A stretch of 64,000 bases of DNA from Gyrodactylus bullatarudis (lineage: Eukaryota; Platyhelminthes; Monogenea; Gyrodactylidea; Gyrodactylidae): contig SSNU01000157.1 in NCBI GenBank assembly GCA_012064415.1, forward strand, positions 519,556 to 583,555. Reading direction: 5' to 3'. Positions 47,401 through 62,400 of the stretch are shown piece after piece. The first letter of the stretch is position 1. Each line of letters opens with the position of its first letter. The notes under the pieces are model-generated. The model worked only from the letters and a program-made list of their open reading frames with translations, was not told where the DNA came from and made no database searches. The translations under genes and the position numbers were made by a program.

Positions 47401-50400
47401 ATTTGAAATTTATTCTACAGAATCAAAATTTTTACCGAATCAGGAATCTTCCGAAGCATACTCTACTCCCCAATGACGTCAGAATCAAGACAAAAAAATC
47501 AAGATTCACTTTTTTCCGAAGCAGTCCCATAACTATAAAAACATGGGACAACTAAACTCTTGAAATCTCATGTAATCTAATCTCTGTCATTGATTCTTTC
47601 CTGTATTGATCACTTGGATTTTTATTAGTTTTGTAGATATAAAACAGATTTTACTGTTTATTTAACTCGATTAAAGCAGCTCAACATTCTTCTTTTTCTT
47701 CTTCTTCTTGTTCTATATAACTGTATGTCTACGATAGCAAAATGAGTCTTCTTTTCTCTCTTTAATACTAATCAATACTAACTTTAGAATGTAAACATTG
47801 TCAAGTACACATGAATTCCTCAGTGTTTTTTGTCTCTATTACTCTCCAGGGATTCCTGTGAAAATATTTTATTTTAGTTTTAAGGTCAAGTATTCAAGCA
47901 ATCGCAAAAATTAAATGGATCAAGAGATGTCATCAAAACATTCCAGGATTGTTAGTGATTGAAATTGACTTTTTGACCTAATACATGAGACATTATAGGC
48001 TAAATATTCTGATATTAAACCTTTTTTTCAATCGCATAATATGTATTAACATATATTAGAATCTTGAACAGTTTTAGCTGATTTTAGAAAGGTTTTTACG
48101 ATCATAGGAGTAGATTTTTCAAATTCTCAATTTTCAATCTGGGTCAGAGTCTAATTCAATTTCTTGAAATGATTCTAATAATTCATGAAACATAATATCT
48201 ATATACTATATTTACTTTTGACATTAACTTGAAATTTGCTCTCGAAAACAGAATACTCACAAGTATGGCACCAACAGCTAAAAACTATATAAAATTTTTT
48301 TAAATTTAACTGTTTGATTTCTAAAAAATCCTTCACTTTGTTTATCGTTTAGGTAATAGCTTAATAACTTGCTAATAAGTCTCACAGAATAAATTTATGT
48401 TAAGATCACTAACCTGTTATTCCTGAAACTCGGTAACAAATTTAACGAACTAATTAGTTGAAATCCTTACGATAAATGAATACTGTATTGGCTGAATTTC
48501 AACACTTGATAGGTCTTATTCTCTGGAATACGTGAGTTCTGCAGTGCACTGTTTAAAAAGTCTCAATTCCGGACCCTACATAATTGGATTTTTTAATAAA
48601 AAATTTCGAATTGTGAGACTTATTACCTAAACGATAAACAAAGTGAAGGATTTTTTAGAAATCAAACAGTTTACAAACCTATATTATGATATTATTTATG
48701 AAACCTGGTAACAAGTCTATCGAACTAGTCTACCGTTAGTCTTAAGACTATCAAGAGTAACAAGATTAACGGTAACATAGGTATTATTACAATTATTTAT
48801 ACAATAAAAATGTCAAACAGGAACCTAAAAATCCAGAGAATAACAAAGTTCACTCGTAACTATAGTCAGACCACCGTTTTGCTAGTGAACGCCTAAAACT
48901 AAAACTTTGGCTTTATTATGTATGGTACTACTATTTTTTAAAAAAATTTAAACACAATTCGAAATATTTCTCATCTTTGAATAATTTGAGATTTTTTAAC
49001 ACACACAAAAATACAAGTTCCAAGGTTTTCGATACTTTTATATCAGAGGTAGATTTTTTAAGTTTCCGATTTTTAACTTGAGTCAGAATCTAATCCAGTT
49101 CCTTAAGAAGATTCAAATGGTGCATAGAACATTATGTCTTAAACCGGTGTTTGATTGGAACATTTGATTGATGTGAACATTTAGTAGAGTAAAAACATTT
49201 CTTGGTTTTCAATAATTTTCCCACCATAGGTCCTGCAATATTTTTTATAAATTATTCAATCATTTATGTAATACTATGTTTATTGATCACACAATCATGA
49301 ACTAAAATATCCCAAGAAGTAGTCAGATCGAAATATCTTACACTACTGAATTAATTATAAGACTAAGCATTTCGTTAAAAAATTTCCAGCTTTTAAAATT
49401 AAGCTGAATGAATTTGTAAAAAAAACATTATGAAAATATTGAATGCTCGCATGCTTGAAATCTACGAAAATTATCTCTTTTTTTCCTAAAACCTCAGCAT
49501 ATGGGTACTCAAAACACGTTGATTGAATATCAAATGTCAAAAAATTAATCTAGAACATCACGTTACGTAATCACAAATTTAATAGAAAAATCAACAATAG
49601 TCATCATATCAACTTTTCTTGTGTTGTACAGTTATATTCAATCAGACTAGTCTTGATCACGTATACTATTCAAATAAACTGTAATTCAATTAAAGTTATT
49701 TTTTTCTTTTTCAGTCAGTCAACATGGATGCCTTTGGAGTAAGTTTTGACTTTCAAATTACTATATCACCTCTCCAACCTTTCAATTGCTTCTTCTCAAA
49801 TGTTTTGCACTTCTCCAATTGTGGTATTCTTTTTTTCTTCGTCTATATAAGACGGAATAAAGAAAGTAGTCCTTTACATCTTCTTAAAGCTTTTGATGGA
49901 ATCTGATATCTTTAATGAATATTAGTGAAAGTGGATTTAATTAATTGGAATATAACGAACCTTTTACCAGACAAATACATTTACTTTTTATCCTATATTT
50001 ATTGATGACTAGGACAGAAACACTAGCAAAAATACTAGAGATAAATTTACCAATAAGAATTAAGAATCTGATTTGTAGTGGGAACGTGTCGACAAAAAGG
50101 AACATGTCATGTTTTTATAGCAAGGTTTTCTCGCTAATCAGAAAACTCAGAGAAGGAAGGATGATGCCAGCTAGTTAATATTCAAAATTACTGTTCTATT
50201 AATGACCATGTCATATTCTCATTCTGATGATACTTTATTGTTAAATTTGAGTTTTTCTTAAAATTACCTTTTAAAGTTTTATTAGGACCGCCAGTAAATA
50301 GCAATACTTTCACAAAAATAGCATTTTATCATGAAACTATATTTTGAGGAAACTAGGATTCTGAACACAGTGTAAAGTTAGTTTATAGGAAGTTGGGATT

Positions 50401-53400
50401 CCATGATTTTTACAAAAATCTTGATTTTTTCATCGAAGCTGAATATTGCCGATAAATTCTCGACAGTTTACCCATTTTCGAGATTTTTATTTAATCAGTA
50501 AAAAAAGGTGATAAAAATGATTAACCAACAAAATTAGCAAAAAATTAGTTTCTGTAGGCAAAAGCAAAAATTAGTCAAATTATTCTCGAAACCAAAACAG
50601 AGACACTAGTAGTATGCTTTACATCATTTTAATCAGATTTCATCGCTCATGAAGAGACTTAATAATCCTTTAAAGTAGTCCTTTAAAGTCCCAGAGAATT
50701 TTTTTCCATGATTTGCAATCAATCCTTTGTCTATCCTAAGGTTTGTGAATAGGCTGATCTACAGTTGTTTTAATGCAATTATTTTTGGTTTAGAAGTTAT
50801 CGATCGAAAATTGAGTCATTCTTTGATCCAAAAACAGACTATCTTTGTATCTATACAAGAAAAAGTTAAGACAAATGCGTATTTGAATTCTACCTATGAT
50901 TACCTATGACACTGGGAAGTAGGTTTTCAAAAAAAAGGTTTTAAACAAAAATTTATTTTTTCAAGTAAACGAAGTATCTTCTGAGACTTCAAAAAATAAT
51001 AATCAGTTGCTAAAATGATATGGGATAGAAATATCACTGGGGGACTTTAAGAGTTGAATACTTTTTGGGGCTCTAATCATGACTGAATTTCTAGTCAGAT
51101 TGAATAACTAATTACACCATGCCTTTTTTCTGAAAATAAGAATACAAAGTTTTTGAATCAGAATGAACAAATTGCAAACAAGATTTTTTAGATTGCAACT
51201 AGCTCCAGCTATAGAGTAAGAAGAGTATCTTGTTTACTTGCAGGTGAAATTTCAACCGATTCATAGCATTTGTTTTCCTTAATTAGAAGAGGAAGATTTA
51301 TTCAAATAATTAAATTCAAAACTCTGATACGATAAGATCTTCACTAATTTTTTGCACTGCCCTCAACCTGTAATTTGGCATTCTCTTTCTCGACTGCCCT
51401 TCTTCCATCTTTGAACACTGTATAGTTCTCTTCTAATTTGGAATATTTTATCTGTTATTTGGTATAGGATTAAGTTCTAGAATTTCCCTTGATTTCAAAT
51501 TAATTAGTTTAGTCTCAAGAGTAAAATATATAGACAGCTAGTCGAAATAATGGTGAGATTTTATGACTATTTCAGCTTATTTGAACATACTGAGAAAAAA
51601 ATTGAGTTTTTGTAAAATTTCGAATAAAATTTCAGCTGAAAAAAACACCAAAACTGCCCAATAGGGCCTCTAAAAGTCTATTTCTCAAAAAAATCCAATG
51701 CTGTATCCAAAATCATTGTTAAGGGTTAAAAAGTTGTTAGGGCATAAAAATGTCATATATTAAAAGAGCATAGTGAAAATGGATCTTTGGGGGATAAAAT
51801 TTCAAGTAGTTTATGATTTTCAAGAAATAATCGTTAGAGCATACACGATAGTTTTTGAATTCGAACTGAATCTTCCGCTCGGTCGTACCTCTTCTTTATT
51901 TCCGACCCTTTGGCGAACACTTGGTTTAACTATATATTAAACTGTATTAATAAGGAACAATTATAAATATATCATTTCTAAAATCATAACAGTAACTCAG
52001 CTAAATACAATTCCAAGGAGTCCAGTGTAAAATGTAAGATATCTCGAAAAAAAGTAAAGTAATAAAAAAATAAATAAAAAATTGAATAATTTAAAGCCAG
52101 TAAAAGCAATAGCTAGATTTACATACGTATAAGTAAGACTGCGTCTCATTTATTCTACCTCTCAATCATTGAATCAATCTACTTCTTTAGAATGATAATT
52201 ATTTTAAAATTTTTCATCCGTTACTCTGATTGCTTCCTTCATTTTTAAACCCTCTCTATTTATTTAATTGTATCTCTTGGTCTATTCTTCTGTATCTCTG
52301 TCTAAAGAATTTTTTTTAAGAAATTAATATAAGATTTGTGTATGAAAATTGGTAATCAACCCTGTTAAAATTTAACTTGGTTTGTTTCAATCAATGTTTT
52401 CGTCTCTATTTCATCAGATTTATTGTCAATTGGACCCTTAAAGCTCCATTATACATTTATAGGCACCTATTGCTTCAGCAACTGATTATTATTAATCATG
52501 CTGTAGTTAAGAACGAACGGAAGATTTGTTTTGGTGATTAAAACTTTATTTTCGTCGGTTCTCTTCAGACCAAACGCCGACTATCGATTTATATTTATAC
52601 CTGAACTAATGTTGGGAACATTTAGATTTAGCCAATAGCATTTATTCACCAGGAGTTGACCAATTGGAGTTGAGTGTGTTCATACTCCTCGGGCTGTGAG
52701 GAATACATCTATTTTTTGATTACCGATTGTTAATCCTTTCCTCTGTTTCCCCGTTTTTTTGTGTTGCTTAGGAGATGTTGGGAGGTTTCTTTTTCGCGTA
52801 GTCATATTCACCAAAACAAATCTTCCGTTCGTTCTTAACTCCAGCATATGTCCAGGTCAACAGCCCAAAAATATCTTCGAGGAAATCAGGCAACTTATGT
52901 CTTGCAATGAATAAACTTTATTATGGCTTTGTTATCTAAGGATTAACCAGATAGACAAAAGATTGAATGTGAGCCAGGAAAATGGAACATTAAGGGTTAC
53001 TCATGATTGTTATTGCACTTGAGTTACAACTAATAGATACCATTTATTACTATTTAATATTTGTCCCCTATGTCTACCAAGGATATTCAGATATTTTCCT
53101 TCTCTTGAATATCATATTTATCAACTGAATAGTCTTAAAAAATTTTAATTTATCAATAATTATACACTACTATTTGGAAAGTTTTTGTCTTTCTGGAATT
53201 CTAAATGTAGTTCCATCATTCTTGATAACGGAAATAGAACAAATCTTTCATTATGAAAGATCATTTAAGCTCGTGACTACAATTTTTAATTAACAAAAAA
53301 TTAAATTTTCATTTGAAGGATAGAACAGGTTTGCTTTCCTCATGGGTAGGTTGTGATACATTTTCTCTCTTGACTTCATTTTCGACAAATTCAAACCTAT

Positions 53401-56400
53401 TCTGAAACCTATCATCGATTGGAAGTGGAAACACTCACCGATTTGACCTAGAATAATTATAGTGTAATAATTAATTATCTAAGATATTGTTGAGAAATGC
53501 CATTGTAATCTGTAGAACATGTAAAAATTTTTGTCGACTCAGCTGTGTTGAATCATTTGACCTAAAATTAAATTTCTTTCTTTCTCTGTTCTTGTTGTTT
53601 ATTTCATTTTTGATGGCATCAACAGAAAATTCTTTCACAATGCCTAAATAATAAAAAGTCACAACAAGTAAAGACCAACCTAAAATTTTCATTGCTGATC
53701 GGAAGCTAGTTAACCCTATCGAGACGATAAGAAAACCAATCGATAAAAAGACAAACTAATGATTCTAAATGAAATTCCAATGGGAATATCATGTAATAAG
53801 AGTTCTTTTGGTCCTTTCTAAGAAAATCGATTATCTATTGTATTTTCCGTCTACTAACAAGTAGAGGAAAAACTCAAGCTAAAAATAATTTTTTGAACTC
53901 TAAAACGGAATGAACTAATAAGATGTGGATTTTTGAAAAAATTCAATCTGACCAAAATTAGGCCGTTTTTCGAATTTTGAAAATGCACCAAATTTCCACT
54001 TTTTCAACTTTTGAACACATAATTTTTATCGATTTCGATGATTCGAAGCAGTTGAATGCAGATATTTGGGATCAACATTGAACGAAGAATTCGAATTTGG
54101 CCATAGAAATAGCGAATAACTTACTGTTTGCGAGAAAAAGTTAAACTTCCAGATATTGAATGATTTGCCTTCGTGATAATCGAAAAATTGAAAGCGTTCG
54201 ATTTCCCACAGTAATGACAAACTTAAGTGAACTTCTAAAGGTGAATTCGAATTCTTCGTCAATGTTGATCCCAAATATCTGCATTCAACTGCTTCGAATC
54301 ATCGAAATCGATAAAAATTATGTGTTCAAAAGTTGAAAAAGTGGAAATTTGGTGCATTTTCAAAATTCGAAAAACGGCCTAATTTTGGTCAGATTGAATT
54401 TTTTCAAAAATCCACATCTTATTAGTTCATTCCGTTTTAGAGTTCAAAAAATTATTTTTTTTTGAATCCGGAGAAAAATATTGAGTTTTTTGTAAAAATA
54501 GTAAATTTTCATCTTCATGTCAATTAGCCTCATATATAAATAATTTTGGCTATCTAAATAAGTTTAGATATCTCTTTGAGATCTTTTGGGTTTTTTTAGA
54601 TTAGTTTAGCCTAAATTATAAAAAAGATTATGTAATACTTATAACTATTCACACCAAAGGTAGTAATCCCATCACGGTAAATTTGATTATTCTAAGATTT
54701 CTGTTGGAGTGCATTGTAAATATGGGCATGTGGTATGATTCCTTGCCTTCAAAAATATGCCATAGATATCACTCAATGAGGAATATGAATTGAATTGATT
54801 GAACAAATCTTTTCTAAGGAGAAAGTTTGGGTCTCAGAAGTTGAGGCAGATTGTGACTTTAGAATAGGCATTTCTATCCAAATTCTAAAGCTTAGTTCAG
54901 TGATCATAAAATTCTTAATTAACCTATTTAATAGATGAACGAAATCGTCTTGTGTTGTCCAATAAAGAATCGTGATAATCATCTTGTTGGAATTTGTGTC
55001 CTCATTGATAAAATGTCACAAAACGAATGTCAAAAGAAAATCCGAGATACAGCTATAGTTGATCGTTTAAGGGATTCAACAATCATTGTCAGAAATACTG
55101 ACAGCTTCAACGATCCCAAAGATAACTCTAACTTTTTAGAATCAGTAAGTAAACTATAAAATTATAATTTTAAATCTACAATTGAAATATTACATGAACC
55201 GTTTTTAAAAGTTAAAAATCAAAAACACCTGTTCTTAATACTTCATAACACATAATGGGGTATTTACCATTATGGTCTGTCGGACCTGGTATTCTCCTAA
55301 AATGGTCTGTCTGAGAATGATTATTTCTGTTGTAGTTAGTCGAATATCTAAGTGTTATTGTGAGGAATTATATAAATTTCCATTATAGTTTGTTTATCTA
55401 AATATTTTTTACTGTTTTAGTAAGTTTAACTTAATTATTTCTTTTACGGTTCGACAGGCCTTTTTTGTTTTTTTACTGTTATGATCTGTTTCTATTTATA
55501 TCTGTTACCGTTAATCTTGATAGTTTCAAGACTCCCTAGCAATTCAATTAAACTTGTTACTAGTAACAAGATCTTTTTGAAGCTGTTTGGTTTGGTGGAG
55601 GAAAATCAACATGTGTCAAAATAGCTGAAATTTATAAATCTGCTATGAAAATTCAGGGAAACGTCTTTAAACTAATCAAAAACGGTAAAAAAAAACTGCC
55701 TTTAACATATTTTAATATTTAAGATCTGGATTAAATGTTCACTTTGATTACAGTTATGAGAAGATTATGCTAGACTGTGTCACTATTGTATTATTTTCAA
55801 ACAATTTTTAACTTTTATTACGATTCATGTATCCATCTAGAAATATCTATTCGTCTCAGTCACATTTTATATAGTTTTTGTACGACCACAGTAATTTCTG
55901 CAATTAACCTGATAAATTAACGTTCCTACACTTATCCATCATTCTTTTAGCAAATGCATATTACAAAACGTTTTAATAAAGATGACGAAGAAATCTTTGA
56001 AGCTTTTGCCATATTCGCGGGTCTTGCTATTGCCAATACTCAACTCTTTGAAAAGGCTGTCCGAGCTGAAGCCAAGCAAAAAATTGCCCTTGATGTTCTA
56101 CAATATCATGCGATGGCCACATCTGAACAGGCTGAAGATCTCGCCAAATCAATTATACCATCATCAAAATATTTCAATCTGAAATCTTTCAAATTCTCCG
56201 ATTTTAAGTAAGTTCTCTTCTATATTTTTAGACAGTTTTTCTTTCTATGACGATCTTCAGAATCTAATCTAATTAGAAGAGAATAACAAGAATCATATTC
56301 TGATATTTTATAATCTCATTAGAAATTTCAGTTCTTAGGAAAAACCGAAAAAAGGATTCTTATATGGAAATGTCTCAAATTACTGTTATGATCGATATGG

Positions 56401-59400
56401 GATCTAGTCTAAAGAAAGTTTTGTCATATAGTTTAACCCATTAAGCCATAATGTATTCATATTTATTACAATCACGATTCATATATATATGGCCGGACAT
56501 GTACTTACAGGACAACGCTAGAGCTCAGAGCCAGAAGAAAATATTCTTGATAAAGCTATTTGTAAACTAGCTGAAGATTATAGGAGTATTTTTTCTGAAC
56601 ACATGGATTAGTTTTATATGGTTTAATAAGAAAATTTCTCTTTCACCCATACATCTCTGGTGTCGTCAGTAGGGTTTTTGTATGAAACAGAAAAATTAGA
56701 AATTGATGCTGCATATTCTTCTTGTCTAAGATGCCTAGTAACCGCAGTATCCTTCTTACGATCATCTTCCACTCTTGTTGATAGTTTTCTTATACTCCTA
56801 CTTAAGTATGAGGCCTCAAAATCACACTGGAATTTCTAGACTAATAGAGTCTTCTCCCCTGGCTTTAGCGAATCTTTACTAAATAATATCTGCTTCCAGT
56901 TGTATGTTATGATAATGTTGATTGATAAGATCATTTAGTTATTATTTTTTTCAGACTCTACTCATGGGTCAATAGGGAATTTATTAAGAATGGAAGGAAA
57001 CTCGATTTGATTTCTTCTTTCAGTAAACTTTTTCATCATAAACTAGATTTCACAGCCACTTTATCAGAGGTTTAATGGGCTAGCAGTTAAATTCTTTCCT
57101 TTGTGTGTGTCTTTTCTTATCTTGAATCCGGCAGTCTCTCTACTAATGGGAAGCAATGCTTAAACATTTCTCGTAATCAAGATACATAACTTTTAAATTC
57201 TTTATCTGATTTCTGTGTCTTGTTTATGACAGAGGCGTGTGTTGGAGTTTGAATAATCCATTTCCTTTATCGATCGGAAGCTTTTCCATTTCTCTATGAA
57301 AACATTCCATTTCAACTATAAATAAACTTAGTAGTTATGTAACCATGGTTTCTCAATTATTGCTCAATTATTGCTCATCATCGTGATGTAAAATGGAAAT
57401 TCATTGGTTTGATAGTAATCGAATCATTTCTAATGATCAAATCTTTCAAAGGTGATCTTTGCACATCTTTAACTCAACTGTTATTCTTAAGTAACTCATA
57501 ATTATTCATCTAAGCCTCAGAAATGACTTTGTTTACCACCCATTTTATGGGAAAATTAAGATCCAGCTCTATTGACAAGAAATCCAGGAATTATTTTCTC
57601 TAAACTCAAAACTCTAGCCTTAGTGGAGAAAAGTGATAACTAGTGAACTCTAGAATTAACGAACAGGGGGTCATAGATAAAAAGTAAAATAACCTAAATC
57701 GAGTAACCAATTTTTTCAAATCTCCAATTTTCAGCCTGGGTCAGAGTCTAACTCAATTTCTTGACATGATCCTAATGATATAAAAAACATAATCTATCTT
57801 ACATTTACTTGTGACGTTTTTACATTAACTTTAATAGAGCGGGAAATTTCTCAATTCTCATTTTATCAGAATATTTTTCCACACAAGGTCTTCACTTATA
57901 ACTGGTCAGATTATCATTTTGGTTTTCAACGTCTGAAAATGAAACTTCGGCTCTATTATGTCACTACTTTGGAAAAGAAATTTTTCATAAACTTGAGGGT
58001 TATTCACCAAGTTAGTATCAATTTTTTTATTATTTTCACCAATAGTATAATAGACCGGTATTATTTTCCAATGTAGTAACATATTTTAAAAATTTTCTAT
58101 TATATTTATATATTTCAAAAACAGCATAATATGCCAATATATATTTTCAGACTTAGTATTAGTTTGTGGAAAAGTAACTCAAACAAATTTTTTTTCAATT
58201 TGAAATTAAAAAAAAATTTATTCTAAGAAAAATTAAATAAGTAACGATGCGATCTTTTCGGCTACTGAACGAAGTCTTTTCTTCTTAGGTTTTCCTCTTT
58301 TATATGAATCAGACTTTAGACCATCCAAATCACAGAAATTAAATTAAGAACTGTACATTTCTTTTCAATTCTGTTATTTTGTAAAAATTCGGAAGGTACT
58401 CTTCGGTTACTTTTGGCGAAGTTCCATTAAGGATGACTTGCTTGATTCAGCAATATTGGACGTGAGATTACCAAATCTGTAGGTGGGGAAATAGTACTCG
58501 ACCCAAAATTTAGCATCTATTTTTGATAGATATACATGAATATTCAAGGGTCTAGACTTTAAAAAAAGTTTTTGTCAAATAATGAAAATAACAGCCATCT
58601 AGAGCAATTATTGGCAAACCTTTATGAATACCAAATCTTGTTCATCCCTCGATTTCAGTATATCAGCGAAAGTTCCAGGATTTTGCAATGTGCTTCAACT
58701 GGAAAAGCTCTCCAAAAAAAACTTTAAATAAATTTTTAAAATTGATCTGATTATAGTTATTTTACCACAAACTAATACTAAGTCTGAAAAAATATATATT
58801 GATATATAATACTGTTTTTGAAATATTTTAAAGTATTGATACTATGATAGAAAATTTTAAAAATATGATACTACTTTGGAAAATAATACCGGTCTATTAT
58901 ACTATTGGTGAAAAAAATTGATACTAACTTGGTGAATAACCCTCAAATTTAAACACAATTCGAAATATTTTACACCACTGAATAACTTCTACGGTCAGAC
59001 GTTTCAAAATTACCAAAATCGAACTCCTGAAATCTATCCTGTAGTAACCACACCTGTTGAATTCAAATAAATATTCGTCTCAAGCTTATTTTTGGATAAA
59101 AAAGGACCCAATTTTCAATCGATAACTCCTGAACTAAAATTAAATGCGTTAAAACAACTGTAGTAAACTAATTGGCTAACTATCAAACCAGGTATCTGAC
59201 AAAGTTTGAATTCAAGTCATGAAAAATTACTTTTCTGAGATTTTTAATGACTGTATTTAAAAGTAACCAGAAAGATATCATTCATTTATAATTTACTCTA
59301 TTTATATCTGGCCAACTTTTAGTCACGCATAAATACCACGAGTATCGATTTCTATTTCCTAAAGTATATCTAATGTATTCTCCCAAACTATTCTTCCACA

Positions 59401-62400
59401 TTCTTCTTCTCCAACGATTCTAAAACTATCGAGATTTCATCTGGATGGGTTACAATTGATAAAATAATATTTGATCGATTTTCATTATCGCCCAGACATA
59501 CTATTTTATACACACACACACACACACACACCCTGTAACAATAATAATGATAAACACATAAAAATAGGTGTAAAAATGTTGACAATTTTTATATATCCTT
59601 GCCTTATCGACTAAATTTATTGATTCATTCATTTAGCTTAACCGGGTAATTCTTTTTGCTCCGTTATTAAGTGTTAGGCCTAGAGTTGTAGTAGGCCAAT
59701 TGCGAAAAAAATAACCATTTGACTATACAGGAATTCTTATTTTGCTGGATGATTCTTAAAAATAGGGCAGTAGATTTGCCAACCCTCCTAATTTATCTCA
59801 AGTTATGATAAAACTGTTCATATCAAATAGATGACGTTTTTCGCTTGCTACCTGACTATGCTGGCTAGCTTTCTTTTTTTCAATTTCAATGAAAAACAGC
59901 ACCCTAACTCTCATAGGTTGAGCAATAACACTGGTGGTGATTTGAAAATTTTGGCTGTCTATGAGTTGAGCTAATGGGCAAAAACCAAATTTTCGAAATT
60001 TCGAAAAACATCTCTTAAACTTTTACTATTTAATGAAAGATTAAAAACACTAGAGTATTAAATTTTACATCATCTGAAAGTAGAATAAATTTTGAGCGTA
60101 ATGGTTGTAGTTTTATTTATCCCAATAGGTTTATAGACTGTTTATTAAAATTGATCATTGTTAGTATCGATAGTTTGAATAATTCAAAGAATTTATTAAA
60201 AAACTATATGAAATTTACCTTGTTAATGTTCTATTGAATAATAATTTTTTGTTCTTTTACTACAGACTCTCCGATGACGATACACTGGCAGCATGCCTTA
60301 GAATCTTTGTTGATTTTGACCTTATCGACAGTTTTCACATTCAAAGATCAGTATTCTGTCGCTGGCTATTGTCAGTTAAAAAGAATTATCGACAAGTTAC
60401 CTATCACAATTGGAGACATGCAGTTAACGTTCTTCAGACAATGTTTGCCATTTTCACGGTAAAACTGAAAAATCACAAGCTTTCATTCAATGTTTAAGAA
60501 GGGTAGCTCTGCTTATGTATGAGAATTGGTCTCAGTTTGACATATTTAACTCTCGACTTCAAGTTGAGACCATCAGCTGAACTCGATCAGACAAAATAAT
60601 TCGGTTTTCTTAGTTCGATAGTCCATCATTCTACAGTCCATTCTCTAGACTCTAAATTTTAATTATCAAGCTAGTTGATATAAAGATGAAATTTTATTTT
60701 TTTTCAAAATACTCAATATTTTTTTAACCGAATAGTCAGGAACACAAATATATGTCTTTTTCAACCTCTGAGGTCAAAATTTATATCGATTTCGAAGATT
60801 TGTAGGGATTAAACGCTGATATTTGGGATAAAAATTAGACAAATGATTCTAATTTGATCAAAAAAATTTAACAGAAATTCGTTCGGGAAATCGAACCATT
60901 TGAATTTCTTGATTATCACGAAGAAAATCGAACCACATTTAAAAGTATAACATTTTCATGGAAATTTTCTATCAACTTCTACATATTTGAATTTTTCCTC
61001 TAAAAGGTTGAAAAATTTGCATATTGGGGAATTTTCAGAAATTTTTCTTTTTTCCAACAACTTATTGGCTCATATTCCAATTAAATTCAAAAAATATTAG
61101 TATTTCTGACTATCCGGAGGAAAATATTGAGAATTTTGAGAAAATAAAGTAATATTAGTTCTCATCTTCATGTCAATTAGTTTTATTTTGAATCAATTCA
61201 ATTATTGTTGAGACAATGGTCATTCATCTTTAAGATTTTATTTACATTCAGTTTTATTGGCGTATTAGTTTTCAACATTCCATAAGGAAAATTCTATCCT
61301 TTTTTTCCCTTTAGACTGGAGGTCTAGCGAGGTTTTTCAGCAAACTGGAAATATTCGCTATATTGGTAGCGTGCATATCTCACGATCTAGACCATCGTGG
61401 CACTAACAACCAATTCCAAATCAAAACAATGTCGCCGCTTGCTGAACTCTATTCAACCTCTGTTCTAGAACATCACCACTTTAACCAGTGTATGCTCATA
61501 CTCAATTCCAAGGTGAATGGACATTATTCATTATTCTTTTCTCCCCTTTTCACATCTTTTGATCCAAAAACAAGCTATCTTGAAGGTCCAAGGTGGCTAT
61601 TTAAAAAGCAGTAAATATTTTTATCAAGATCAATGAATAACTCATTTCATTAGGCTTAAAAACATGAAAGTGTGTTACTGAAACATCCATCTATCTTTTG
61701 GGTAGAGTTCGTTGTGTTTCATAGGTCATTTTAGCTAAGAACCAAAACTTTTTCTCAAATATTGCCGTTTGAGGAAAAATCTCACACCAGTTCTCGTGTC
61801 TGAATTCAATTTTTTCAATCTAAAAATTCCACTAAAAAGCAGGTCTATTCCGGATGATATTTAACTATTCACTTAAATGATTTAGGGAAATGATATTCTC
61901 TCAGAGTTTACAAGGGAAGAGAGGCTGGAAGTTATCAAAAACATTGAGGTTTGCATATTGTCCACAGACCTGTCTCTTTATTTCTCCCATTTGCCACAGT
62001 TTTGTGAAATGGCCAAGCAAAATACTGAATCGCTGGGTATGTTTTTCTCTTTTCCCTCAATAATGCATCACACATGAGTAATTAGGATTCCTACCTCAGA
62101 TAAATGGAACGATCTTGAGCTCAAGACTATGCTCGCCAAGATATTGATGACTGGTTGTGATGTTTCTGCAATAACTAAACCCTGGCAAGTTCAACGCAAA
62201 GTTGCCGAAATGGTCGCCTCTGAATTCTTCACCCAGGGTGACATTGAAAGAATCAAATTCAACATTGAACCTCAGGTTAGTCTATGCCTTTCATATCGTC
62301 CACGAGTATCCCCAATTTTTACTCAAGTAAGTCAGTCCTTTTTTAGAGCACCGCTTTTCTTCTTATTAACACGCAGACCCAAAGATAAGCTTGAATATGT

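Larger units (their letters stand above)
44654..49714. other. PDE11 intron with repeat debris
   Basis: It holds two minus-strand ORFs (45656-45922, 46795-46989), hammerhead-like motifs, an inverted repeat at 48308-48671 and dispersed repeat copies. A CTT run lies near 47690-47710. No host gene recognised. Confidence 0.5.
49739..54934. other. PDE11 intron with MITEs and a small ORF
   Basis: It contains the TTAA-type element at 50679-51054, the hammerhead-bearing element at 52498-52847, a possible secreted-peptide ORF at 53471-53692 and the foldback at 53881-54460. A missed GAF-B exon may also hide here. The rest (for example 51060-52490) shows nothing recognisable. Confidence 0.5.
56208..60265. 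other. PDE11 intron hosting PLE and MULE copies
   Basis: Besides the PLE tail at 56550-56950, the MULE at 57993-58946 and the CA run at 59511-59531, nothing is recognised. Confidence 0.5.

Noticed and set aside
51631..51660. Short match (GCTGAAAAAAACACCAAAACT) to the PLE 3' tail
   Set aside because: Only about 25 bases in A-rich sequence with nothing matching on either side; could be chance. Not counted as a PLE copy.
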